DNA from: Actinomadura montaniterrae
GTDB lineage: Bacteria; Actinomycetota; Actinomycetes; Streptosporangiales; Streptosporangiaceae
DNA: 59,948 nucleotides
NCBI RefSeq assembly: GCF_008923365.1
Contig: NZ_WBMR01000002.1
Coordinates: 1-59,948 of the forward strand
Direction of reading: 5' to 3'
A program made the translations under genes and the position numbers. Shown piece after piece: positions 33,538-41,095 of this stretch. The notes beneath the pieces were generated by a model that searched no databases, had not been told where the DNA came from, and worked only from the letters and a program-made list of their open reading frames with translations. Each line of letters starts with the position of its first letter. The first letter of the stretch is position 1.

Positions 33538-35019
33538 ATGACCACACCCCCGACCACCTCGGACGACCTCGGCGTCACCGGACCGCTCATCGACGGCACC
33601 TGGCTCGACCGCCCGGACCTGGACACGGCGGATCACATCAATCCCGCCACGGCCCGGGTGAACGGCACCGTCATGTTCAGCGGGCCACGGGAGGTGGACG
33701 CGGCGGTCAGCGCGGCCAAGGCCGCATTTCCCGCATGGCGGGCGATGTCACCCGACAAGCGCCGGCGCATCCTGCAGCGGATCGAGGAGTTGATGGAGGC
33801 CCGCCTCCCCGAACTCGCCCGCCTCACCACTCTGGAGATCGGCGCCCCGGCGGTGATATCCGGGGCGCTCGCGCATCTCTGCGCCGGCTGGTTCGGCTAT
33901 TACGCGGGCTGGGCGGACAAGATCGAGGGGGCGACGATCCCCCTGAGCCCCGTGCTCAACACGGGCTTCGACTTCACGCTCCCCGAGCCGTACGGCGTCG
34001 TCGGGATCATCGTGACGTGGAACGGGCCGATCACGTCGATCGGCATGAAGGTGGCGCCCGCGCTGGCCGCGGGCAACTGCGTGGTCGTCAAGACGTCCGA
34101 GCTCGCCCCCTACACGGTGGCCCGGTTCGCGGAGATCGCTCTTGAGGCCGGTCTTCCTCCCGGGGTCCTGCACGTCCTGCCGGGCGGCGCGGAGGCCGGC
34201 GACCGGCTGGTGCGGCATCCGGACGTCGGGAAGATCTCCTTCACGGGCGGGATCCCCACCGCGAAGAAGATCCTGGACGCCGCCCGGCACACGGTGAAAC
34301 CGGTCGTGCTGGAACTGGGCGGCAAGTCGGCGAACGTGGTCTTCCCCGACGCCGACCTCGACGAGGCCGTCGCCCTGACCGTGCGCTCCTGCTACAACAT
34401 CGCCGGCCAAGGCTGCAATCTCACCACCCGGATGCTGGTACACCGCGAGGTGTACGACGACGTGGTCGAGTCGACCCGCCGGCGCGTCGCGGGCCTGCGC
34501 GCGGGCGATCCGTTCGAGCCGAGCACCGCCGTCGGCCCCGTGATCGACGCGGCATCTCGGGACCGCGTCCTCGGTGTGATCGGCCGGGCCAGGAAGGACG
34601 CACGGGTGGTGATCGGCGGCCGCGCCGTGGATCGGGCCTCGCTGCCGCCGCACGTCCGCGACGGCTACTTCGTCGAGCCGACGGTCCTCGCCGACGTGGA
34701 TCCGGCGAGCGAGGCCGCCCGCCAGGAGATCTTCGGCCCGGTGCTGTCGATCCTTCCCTTCGGGAGCGAGGCGGAGGCGGTCGACCTGGCCAACTCGACC
34801 CCCTATGGCCTGGGCACCTACCTCCAGACCCGGGACGTGTCACGGGTGCACCGGATCGTGCCGCTGCTCCAGTCGGGCAGCGTGCACGTCAACGGCGTCT
34901 CCGGTCAGCCGCCCGGTGCGCCGTTCGGCGGCTACAAGCAGAGCGGCATCGGACGAGAGGGAGGCCGGGAAGGGCTCTTCGAGTTCCTTCAGACCAAGAA
35001 CGTCTTCATCCATGCGTGA
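33538..35019 (+). CDS. Aldehyde dehydrogenase
   Basis: A 493-residue NAD(P)-dependent ALDH, full length. Catalytic Cys293 lies in NIAGQGCNLTTR, Glu259 in LELGGKSANVVFP, and Asn162 in VTWNGP. FTGG (235-238) replaces the usual FTGS. It oxidises an aldehyde to an acid. It is divergent from the CMD gene, within an island of alcohol dehydrogenases and a P450, where it would take the aldehyde formed by one of the mycofactocin-coupled enzymes. The ATG follows GGCGGGATCC, a weak site. Confidence 0.92.
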   Translation: MTTPPTTSDDLGVTGPLIDGTWLDRPDLDTADHINPATARVNGTVMFSGPREVDAAVSAAKAAFPAWRAMSPDKRRRILQRIEELMEARLPELARLTTLEIGAPAVISGALAHLCAGWFGYYAGWADKIEGATIPLSPVLNTGFDFTLPEPYGVVGIIVTWNGPITSIGMKVAPALAAGNCVVVKTSELAPYTVARFAEIALEAGLPPGVLHVLPGGAEAGDRLVRHPDVGKISFTGGIPTAKKILDAARHTVKPVVLELGGKSANVVFPDADLDEAVALTVRSCYNIAGQGCNLTTRMLVHREVYDDVVESTRRRVAGLRAGDPFEPSTAVGPVIDAASRDRVLGVIGRARKDARVVIGGRAVDRASLPPHVRDGYFVEPTVLADVDPASEAARQEIFGPVLSILPFGSEAEAVDLANSTPYGLGTYLQTRDVSRVHRIVPLLQSGSVHVNGVSGQPPGAPFGGYKQSGIGREGGREGLFEFLQTKNVFIHA

Positions 35020-35109
35020 CATGCGGTCGATGCGCCCCCGCGCACCGCCGGGCGTGGCGCTTCACGCCGAGGCAGGCGCCCGCACCTCGACCTCCCGCCC
35101 TCGAACGGT

Positions 35110-35709
35110 TCACTCCGCGTCCTGGACGGGAGCGCCGTCGATCTTCCGCAGGTACTCCTCGACGAGGGCCAGGGCTTCGTCATGGCCCACGGTGAGCCCC
35201 ATGGCGTCCTCAATCGTGAGCGCTCGGGAAACCGTCGATATCAGAACGGTCAGAGCGAGCGGAGGCAGCGTCTCGGGGTCGATTCCGCGCGCCTTCAAAT
35301 AATCGGCGACCGCCTTTCTTTGGAGTTCGCGGGCCCGTTCGGCATAACCGACCAGCTCGGCGCGCACCGCCTTGCGGTGATTCGACAGCGCGATGAACTC
35401 GACGTTCAGCGTCGCTCCCCGGGGATGGCTGTTGTAGGCCCACAGGGAGCGCAGCAGCCCGCCGGACTCCAGCGCGCGCTCCTGCGCCTCCAGCTCCTGC
35501 TCGGAGCGCCTGCGGATCAGGGCGACGAACAGGTCGTCCAGGGTCCGGAAGTAGTAGTGGATCAGGGCCGGCGTGACGCCGGCCTCCCGGGCCACGCGCC
35601 GGATCCCGACGGCGGCGTAGCCCTCCTCCAGCATCAGCCGTTCGGCGATGTCCAGGAACCGCAGCCGGGTTTTGGAATTCTCCGGTCCCATACGGCGAGG
35701 CGAAGTCAT
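35110..35709 (-). CDS. TetR family transcriptional regulator
   Basis: A 199-residue TetR protein with AAGGAG(AAGGGG) before the ATG. The HTH (about 13-60) is LRFLDIAERLMLEEGYAAVGIRRVAREAGVTPALIHYYFRTLDDLFVALI. It is divergent from the chimeric xanthine-dehydrogenase-like gene, SDR 3 and P450, and an inverted repeat TAAAC-N4-GTTTA lies 36 bp upstream of its start. It probably represses that operon. Confidence 0.87.
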   Translation of the reverse strand: MTSPRRMGPENSKTRLRFLDIAERLMLEEGYAAVGIRRVAREAGVTPALIHYYFRTLDDLFVALIRRRSEQELEAQERALESGGLLRSLWAYNSHPRGATLNVEFIALSNHRKAVRAELVGYAERARELQRKAVADYLKARGIDPETLPPLALTVLISTVSRALTIEDAMGLTVGHDEALALVEEYLRKIDGAPVQDAE

Positions 35710-35744
35710 GTCCCCTTCTCCTTGACGGCCCGCAGAGCGGGTGT

Positions 35745-35758
35745 TAAACAGTCGTTTA
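35745..35758. promoter_or_regulatory. TetR operator candidate, 5-4-5 inverted repeat
   Basis: TAAAC-AGTC-GTTTA is a perfect 14-bp inverted repeat in the gap between the TetR gene and the plus-strand operon. The AT-rich arms stand out from the surrounding DNA. Confidence 0.6.
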
Positions 35759-35826
35759 GCAGAGATCGTGGCGCCATCCGCCCCCTTCCCGCCATCGGCC
35801 TCCGAGAAGAACGGAGAAGCTGCTCG

Positions 35827-35901
35827 ATGGAAGTCGACACGCCTTTCCCCGCCGGTCCGTCCGCAGAGCCCGAGGACGTCCGCGCATGGGCGGACCGGTG
35901 A
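35827..35901 (+). other. 24-codon ORF, possible N-terminal remnant of a lost gene
   Basis: ATG at 35827 with GGAGAAG upstream reads MEVDTPFPAGPSAEPEDVRA and ends four codons later with WADR before TGA. It sits just where the first gene of the TetR-controlled operon should start, directly before the chimera. It looks like a natural protein start cut short, so it may mark the left end of a deletion. It could also be a leader peptide or chance. Confidence 0.3.
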
Positions 35902-36953
35902 GCGGGCACGGGGCCGGCGGACGGGCGGCCTGCCCCGACGCGGGGCTCCCCTTCAACCCGAACGCGGTGGAGGGACACTGCGCCTACGGCGGGGACGGCA
36001 ACCCCCTCACCACGACCTTCATGGCCTACCTCCCGCCCACCACCACCGAGGTGCCCACCCTAGAGTACGGACACCTGAAGTCCCCGGGAGCGTTCGAACA
36101 CCACGTCCCGACGACCCTCGAAGAGGCGGTCGCGCTTCTCGCCGAGCTGGGCGAGGACGCCAAGGCCATCGCCGGCGGGCAGAGCCTCGTCCCCATGCTC
36201 GTCCGGCGGATGGCGGTCTTCGGCCACCTGGTCGACCTGCGCTACGTGCCGGGCCTGCGCGGCATCGAGCGCCGCAACGGATCGCTGTGGATCGGCGCGG
36301 GCACGACGCAGGCCGCGATCCAGTGGTCCGGCGAGGTCTCCGGCGCCGTCCCGCTGCTGGCCCGCGCCACTCCCCTGATCGGCCACTTCCGGATCCGCAG
36401 CCGCGGCACCATCGGCGGGTCGCTCGCCCACGCCGACGCCGCCGCCGAGTACCCCGCGGTGGCGCTGGCCCTCGACGCCCGGCTGGAGACGTTCTCGCCC
36501 CGGGGACGGCGGACGATCCCCGCCACCCTGTTCTTCACCGGGCTGTGGAGCACCGACCTGGCGGAGGACGAGCTGCTCACCGGGATCACTTTTCCCGTCC
36601 GGAGCGCCCGCAGCGGGTTCGCGGTCGAGGAGTTCGCCCGCCGGTACGAGGACTTCGCCTTGGCGGGCGCCGCCGTCGCCGTCGAACTCGACGAGGACGC
36701 CCGGATCCGGCGCTGCGGCATCGGCCTGTTCGGGCTCGGCCCGACCGCACGGCGGGCTCCGGCCGCGGAGGCCGCCGCGACCGGCGGGGAGGCCGCCGCG
36801 ATCGACGCCGCCGATGTCGGGCGCACCGCCATGTCCGAACTCGCGTCCGTCCCGTCGGACCTGCACGGATCCGCCGCCTACCGCACGCGCGTCGGCGCGG
36901 TCATGGTCGCGCGGGCCTGGCGGAGGGCCGTTGAGGAGGCCAAGGGTGACTGA
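35886..36953 (+). CDS. Molybdenum-hydroxylase FAD subunit fused to remnant of large subunit
   Basis: A 355-residue chimera. Residues about 67-350 are an intact CoxM-type FAD-binding subunit of the xanthine dehydrogenase family: FEHHVPTTLEEAVALLAELG at the normal N-terminus, AGGQSLVPML and IRSRGTIGGSLAHADAAAEY for FAD binding. Residues about 22-66 (PFNPNAVEGHCAYGGDGNPL, TTTFMAYLPPTTTEVPTLEYGHLKSPG) match the very end of the CoxL-type molybdopterin large subunit, where NP-x-VEGQ, DGNPLT, F-DY-LPT and EVP-x-GH occur. About 20 residues between GH and GGDGNP that normally read HGG-AQG-G-ALYEE are missing. The rest of the large subunit and the 2Fe-2S subunit are absent. It is probably a deletion scar; whether it is active is doubtful. 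The upstream TetR and operator remain. Confidence 0.72.
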   Translation: MGGPVSGHGAGGRAACPDAGLPFNPNAVEGHCAYGGDGNPLTTTFMAYLPPTTTEVPTLEYGHLKSPGAFEHHVPTTLEEAVALLAELGEDAKAIAGGQSLVPMLVRRMAVFGHLVDLRYVPGLRGIERRNGSLWIGAGTTQAAIQWSGEVSGAVPLLARATPLIGHFRIRSRGTIGGSLAHADAAAEYPAVALALDARLETFSPRGRRTIPATLFFTGLWSTDLAEDELLTGITFPVRSARSGFAVEEFARRYEDFALAGAAVAVELDEDARIRRCGIGLFGLGPTARRAPAAEAAATGGEAAAIDAADVGRTAMSELASVPSDLHGSAAYRTRVGAVMVARAWRRAVEEAKGD

Positions 36954-37044
36954 GGCCGCCATCGGGACGAAACCGGACGATCCACAACCACGCCGTCGCC
37001 TTCGTCGCCTGGACGAGGGCCGCGAGCCGAGAAAGAGGGACAGC

Positions 37045-37881
37045 ATGCCCGGAAGAGTCGAAGGCAAGGTCGCGTTCATCACCGGCGCCGCCCGCGGTCA
37101 GGGCCGCAGCCACGCCGTGCGCCTCGCCGAGGAGGGCGCCGACATCATCGCCGTCGACGTCTGCAAGCAGATCGACAGCGTGCCCACGCCGATGTCCACC
37201 CCCGAGGACCTGGAGGAGACGGTCGCGCAGGTGGAGAAGGCGGGCCGGCGCGTCCACGCCGTCCAGGCCGACGTCCGCGACTACGACGCGCTGAAGGCGG
37301 CGGTCGACGAAGGAGTGAGCCGGTTCGGCCGGCTCGACGTCATCCTGGCCAACGCCGGACTCGCCGCCGCAGGCGACGCCATCGAGAAGATGAGCGAGAA
37401 GCTGTGGCGCGACTCGATCGACGTCAACCTCACCGGCGTCTGGCAGACCGTCAAGGCCGCCGTCCCGCACGTCATCGAGGGCGGACGCGGCGGCGCGATC
37501 GTGCTGACCAGCTCCGTCGGCGGGCTGAAGTCCCACCCGAACATCGGCAACTACATCGCCTCAAAGCACGGCGTGGTGGGGCTGATGCGCAGCATGGCGG
37601 TCGAGTTCGCGCAGCACAACATCCGCGTCAACTCCGTCCACCCCACTCAGGTCAACAGCCCGATGCTGATGAACGACATGACCTACCGGATGTTCCGGCC
37701 CGACCTGGAGAACCCGACCGCCGAGGACATGGCGCCGATCTCGCAGATGATGAACACCCTCCCGGTCCCGTGGGTCGAGCCGGTGGACGTCAGCAACGCG
37801 ATCCTCTTCCTGGTCTCGGACGAGGGCCGCTACGTCACCGGCGTCCCCCTGCCGATCGACGCCGGCGCATTGCTCAAGTAG
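37045..37881 (+). CDS. Mycofactocin-coupled short-chain dehydrogenase (3)
   Basis: A 278-residue SDR: GRVEGKVAFITGAARGQGRSHAVRLAEEGADIIAVDVCKQ with the subfamily insert (VPTPMSTPEDLEETVAQVEKAGRR), Ser in LTSSVGG and Tyr-Lys in YIASKHG. It is the closest of the three to the mycofactocin-coupled consensus. AGAGGGA precedes ATG 37045. An in-frame GTG at 36946 overlaps the end of the upstream gene (GTGACTGA) and would add 33 basic, low-complexity residues; this is probably another remnant. It precedes a P450 in the same operon, so it likely oxidises the alcohol that the P450 makes. Confidence 0.88.
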   Translation: MPGRVEGKVAFITGAARGQGRSHAVRLAEEGADIIAVDVCKQIDSVPTPMSTPEDLEETVAQVEKAGRRVHAVQADVRDYDALKAAVDEGVSRFGRLDVILANAGLAAAGDAIEKMSEKLWRDSIDVNLTGVWQTVKAAVPHVIEGGRGGAIVLTSSVGGLKSHPNIGNYIASKHGVVGLMRSMAVEFAQHNIRVNSVHPTQVNSPMLMNDMTYRMFRPDLENPTAEDMAPISQMMNTLPVPWVEPVDVSNAILFLVSDEGRYVTGVPLPIDAGALLK

Positions 37882-37927
37882 GCGGACGGAACCGCCACGA
37901 CCCGCGCGATACAGGGAGGTGCGAAAG

Positions 37928-39121
37928 GTGGAGACCGGCGGCGAGATCTACTGGGACCCCTACGACGCAGGCATCGCTCAGAACCCGTACCCGATCTACC
38001 GTCGGCTCCGGGAAGAGATGCCGCTGTACTACAACGAGAAATACGACTTCTACGCGGTCACCCGGTTCGCCGACTGCGAGCGCGGGCTGCCGGACTGGCG
38101 GACGTTCTCCTCGTCCCGCGGAGACATCCTGGAGATCATCCAGTCGGGCTACGAGATCCCGTCGGGCACCCTCATCTTCGAGGACCCGCCCATCCACGAC
38201 GTCCACCGCCGGCTGCTCTCGCGCGTCTTCACCCCGCGCCGGATCGGCATGCTGGAGCCCCAGGTAAGGAACTTCTGCACCGCGGTCCTGGACCCGCTCG
38301 CCGGCGCCGACCGCTTCGACCTCATCGAGGCCGTCGGCGCCGAGATGCCGATGCGCGTCATCGGCATGCTCCTCGGCATCCCCGAGGCCGACCAGCCCGC
38401 CATCCGCGACATGGCCGACGAGGCGCTGCGCACCGAAGACGGCCAGAAGATGCGGTTCAAGGGCGCCGAGTCCCTCACCAACGAGGCCTTCGCCGACTAC
38501 ATCGACTGGCGCCGCGACCACCCCTCCAACGACCTCATGACCGATCTCCTGAACGCCGAATTCGAGGACGAGAACGGGCGGACCCGCACACTCACCCGGG
38601 ACGAGGTGCTGACCTACGTCAACGTCGTCTCCAACGCCGGCAACGAGACGACCGGACGGCTCATCGGCTGGATCGGCGCCGTCCTCGCCCGGCACCCCGA
38701 GCAGCGCCACGAACTCGTCGACGACCCGTCCCTCATCCGCAACGCCATCGAGGAGATCCTCCGATACGAGCCGACCGGCCACTCCATCGCCCGCTACGTC
38801 ACCCGCGACGTGCAGTTCCACGGCGAGACCGTTCCGGCCGGCAGCGCCCTGCTGTTCATCGTGGGCTCCGCCAACCGCGACCACCGCCGCCACACCGACC
38901 CCGACCGCTTCGACCTCCACCGCGACATCGGCCAGCAGCTCACCTTCGGGCTCGGCGGCCACTACTGCCTCGGTGCGGCCCTGGCCCGCCTCGAAGGCAG
39001 GATCGCGATGGAGGAGATCCTCAAACGCTTCCCGACCTGGGAGGTGGACTGGGACAACGCCAGGCTCGGCCAGACCTCCACGGTCCGGGGCTGGGAGACC
39101 CTCCCCCTCATCGTCGGATGA
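37928..39121 (+). CDS. Cytochrome P450
   Basis: A 397-residue P450. AGNETT is at 237-242 in the I helix, ExxR at 276-279 (EEILRYEP), and the heme segment FGLGGHYCLGAALARLEG with Cys347. GTG at 37928 is chosen with AGGGAGG 9 nt upstream; the frame also opens at 37919, inside that site. It forms an operon with SDR 3 (46-nt gap) under the TetR at 35110. No ferredoxin is nearby. The P450-SDR pair suggests hydroxylation followed by alcohol oxidation of a terpenoid or alicyclic substrate (inference). It converges on the sigma-factor gene with a 10-bp gap. Confidence 0.9.
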   Translation: METGGEIYWDPYDAGIAQNPYPIYRRLREEMPLYYNEKYDFYAVTRFADCERGLPDWRTFSSSRGDILEIIQSGYEIPSGTLIFEDPPIHDVHRRLLSRVFTPRRIGMLEPQVRNFCTAVLDPLAGADRFDLIEAVGAEMPMRVIGMLLGIPEADQPAIRDMADEALRTEDGQKMRFKGAESLTNEAFADYIDWRRDHPSNDLMTDLLNAEFEDENGRTRTLTRDEVLTYVNVVSNAGNETTGRLIGWIGAVLARHPEQRHELVDDPSLIRNAIEEILRYEPTGHSIARYVTRDVQFHGETVPAGSALLFIVGSANRDHRRHTDPDRFDLHRDIGQQLTFGLGGHYCLGAALARLEGRIAMEEILKRFPTWEVDWDNARLGQTSTVRGWETLPLIVG

Positions 39122-39131
39122 CCGGGATCCG

Positions 39132-40373
39132 TCACCGCAGCTGGTCGCGGCGGCGGGCCAGGTAGGCGGTCTCGGCGGTGTTGCCCGCGAGCTCGATGGC
39201 CCTGTCGTAGGCGGCGCGCGCCTCATGACCGCGGCGCAGCCGGCGCAGCAGGTCGGCGCGGGTGGCGTGGTAGGCGTGATAGCCGGCGAGCTCGCCCTCA
39301 AGGCGGTCGACGGCCGCCATCGCCACCTCCGGGCCGTCGACCTCGGCGACCGCGATCGCCCGGTTGAGTGCGATGACCGGGGACGCGTCGAGGCGGACGA
39401 GCTGGTCGTAGAGGGCGAGGACCTGCGACCAGTCGGTGTCGCGCATGTCGCGGGCGGAGGTGTGCACGGCGTTGATCGCCGCGAGGATCTGGTAGCGGCC
39501 CGGAGCGACCCCGCCCGCGGCAGCGGCGAGGCGCTCGCGCACCAGCCGGTGCCCCTCGGCGATCAGCGCCGCGTCCCAGGCACCGCGGTCCTGCTCGGCC
39601 AGGGGGACGAGCTCGCCGCCGGCGGAGACCCGGGCGCTGCGGCGGGCCTCGGTCAGCAGCATCAGCGCCAGCAGCCCGGCCGCCTCGCCGTCGCCGGGCA
39701 GCAGGGCCCGGACCAGGCGGGTGAGCCGGATCGCCTCGGTGGTCAGGTCGGCGCGCACCGGGTCGGTGCCGGGGCCGGACGCCAGGTAGCCCTCGTTGAA
39801 CACGAGATACAGGACGGCGAGCACGCCGGACACGCGCGCCGGGAGGTCCTCGGCGGACGGCACCCGGTACGGGATGCGGGCCGCCTTGATCTTGGCCTTC
39901 GCGCGGGTGATCCGCCGCTCCATGGCGGTGTCCGCCACCAGGAAGGCGCGGGCGATCTCGGGCACGGTCAGGCCGCCGACCATGCGCAGCGTCAGCGCCA
40001 CGCGGGTCTGCGCCGCCAGCGCCGGATGGCAGCAGGTGAAGATCAGCCGGAGCCGGTCGTCGTCGACGGCGCCGGCCGGCTCCGGCGGGCCGTCGTCGTG
40101 CACCATCCGGGCCTCCCTGTGCTTGTCGTCGCGCTTGCTCTCGCGGCGGATCCGGTCGATGGCCTTGCGGACGGCGGTGGTGGTCAGCCAGCCGCCCGGA
40201 TTGGGCGGCACGCCGTCGTCCGGCCACCGCTGAACGGCGGTCGCGAACGCCTCGGCGGCGGCCTCCTCGGCGATGTCGAGGTCGCCGAAACGCCTGGTCA
40301 GTGAGGCGACGACCCGGGCCCACTCCTCCTGGTGGGCCCGCGTGACCGCCTCGCGGACTTCGGTACCGGTCAC
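39132..40373 (-). CDS. ECF42-type sigma factor with C-terminal TPR-like domain
   Basis: A 413-residue sigma factor. Region 2 is about 10-85 (EEWARVVASLTRRFGDLDIAEEAAAEAFATAVQRWPDDGVPPNPGGWL), and region 4 about 105-165 (LRLIFTCCHPALAAQTRVALTLRMVGGLTVPEIARAFLVADTAMERRITRAKAKI). A 230-residue helical extension (ARVSGVLAVLYLVFNEGYLASG..., TPR-like to the end) marks ECF42, a group without an anti-sigma factor. GTG at 40373 overlaps the stop of the DGPF gene (GTGA), the usual ECF42 pairing. The extension is known in the group to be needed for activity. Confidence 0.9.
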   Translation of the reverse strand: MTGTEVREAVTRAHQEEWARVVASLTRRFGDLDIAEEAAAEAFATAVQRWPDDGVPPNPGGWLTTTAVRKAIDRIRRESKRDDKHREARMVHDDGPPEPAGAVDDDRLRLIFTCCHPALAAQTRVALTLRMVGGLTVPEIARAFLVADTAMERRITRAKAKIKAARIPYRVPSAEDLPARVSGVLAVLYLVFNEGYLASGPGTDPVRADLTTEAIRLTRLVRALLPGDGEAAGLLALMLLTEARRSARVSAGGELVPLAEQDRGAWDAALIAEGHRLVRERLAAAAGGVAPGRYQILAAINAVHTSARDMRDTDWSQVLALYDQLVRLDASPVIALNRAIAVAEVDGPEVAMAAVDRLEGELAGYHAYHATRADLLRRLRRGHEARAAYDRAIELAGNTAETAYLARRRDQLR

Positions 40374-40693
40374 AGGAACGGCCGCACTTCGATCTTCCGA
40401 TTGCAGGCCTTCGACCCGTCGGTGGCGAGCGCGAGCGCGACGTCGAGGTCGGCGGCCTCGATGATCCAGAAGCCGGCGAGGTACTCCTTGGACTCCAGAA
40501 AGGGCCCGTCGGTGACCAGCGCCTCCGCGCTCCGGTTGTCGACGACGGTGGCCGTGTCGGGCGCGGCGAGGCCGCCGGCGAAGACCCAGTTGCCCTCCGC
40601 CTGGAGCCGTTCGTTGAACACGTCGATCGCGGCGTCCTCCTCCGGGGTGGCGAGGGTGGGCCGGTCGTGGATCACGGAGAACAGGTACCGCAT
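40370..40693 (-). CDS. DGPF/YCII-domain protein, ECF42 partner
   Basis: A 107-residue YCII-like protein. It starts MRYLFSVIHDRPTLATPEED and has TDGPFLESKEYLAGFWIIEA, the DGPF motif that names the group, then KACNRKIEVRPFL. Proteins of this type are encoded next to ECF42 sigma factors and are thought to feed a signal to them; the exact role is open. ATG at 40693 opens the typical family start. It is the first gene of a two-gene unit, divergent from the peptide operon at 41096. Confidence 0.9.
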   Translation of the reverse strand: MRYLFSVIHDRPTLATPEEDAAIDVFNERLQAEGNWVFAGGLAAPDTATVVDNRSAEALVTDGPFLESKEYLAGFWIIEAADLDVALALATDGSKACNRKIEVRPFL

Positions 40694-40796
40694 CTGAAGG
40701 TCATCTCCTCTGGTGCCGGGCGGAGCGGTCCACCGGTCATTTCTTTGGCGACCTTTCCAGGACGCTACCGGGCCGGGCGAGGCCGACGCGCCGGCC

Positions 40797-40838
40797 TGCG
40801 CCGCCGCCCGTGCGCCGCCGCCCGTGCGCCGCCGCCCG
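40797..40838. repeat. 14-bp tandem repeat, three perfect copies
   Basis: TGCGCCGCCGCCCG occurs three times without a break (40797-40810, 40811-40824, 40825-40838) in the gap between the ECF42 pair and the peptide operon. Confidence 0.95.
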
Positions 40839-40986
40839 GAACCGGAACACCATTCGGTGCGGAACGGGGCCGGCGAGAACTTGAATATCCGAAGGTTTTC
40901 CGGCACCGAAGAATTCGATCTCCCTTTGGATCATCGAACGGATCTTGGCGCTGGAAGATCAGTGCCGGATGCGGCCATAATCGTCG

Positions 40987-41016
40987 TTGACACCGGTCGA
41001 GACGCCGTCTTACGCT
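40987..41016 (+). promoter_or_regulatory. Promoter-like element for the peptide operon
   Basis: TTGACA (40987-40992) and TACGCT (41011-41016) are spaced by 18 bp. The -35 is the best consensus match in the gap. The start point would lie near 41023, leaving a leader of about 70 nt before the peptide ATG. Confidence 0.45.
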
Positions 41017-41095
41017 CATACTCCTGAGAGGGACCAGGAAAGCATTCCCATGGAAATGCCACGGCTCCTCTCCGCACGACACAAGGAGGCAGCAC

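Larger units (their letters stand above)
40694..41095. other. 402-bp divergent gap: repeat, promoter and leader of the peptide operon
   Basis: No gene is supported here. It contains a triple 14-bp repeat (40797-40838), an AT-richer stretch (about 40880-40990) and a promoter-like pair (40987-41016). Plus-strand open frames exist but lack a ribosome binding site and natural composition. It separates the ECF42 pair from the peptide/HExxH operon. Confidence 0.6.

Noticed and set aside
40713..41027. 104-residue open frame in the gap before the peptide operon
   Set aside because: It contains the triple 14-bp repeat and the operon promoter, has unnatural composition and lacks a start signal.
40694..41095. 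An ECF42-type promoter (-35 recalled as TGTCGA) reading toward either operon
   Set aside because: I looked for TGTCGA on both strands in the gap and found no copy, so direct sigma-factor control is left only as a hypothesis.
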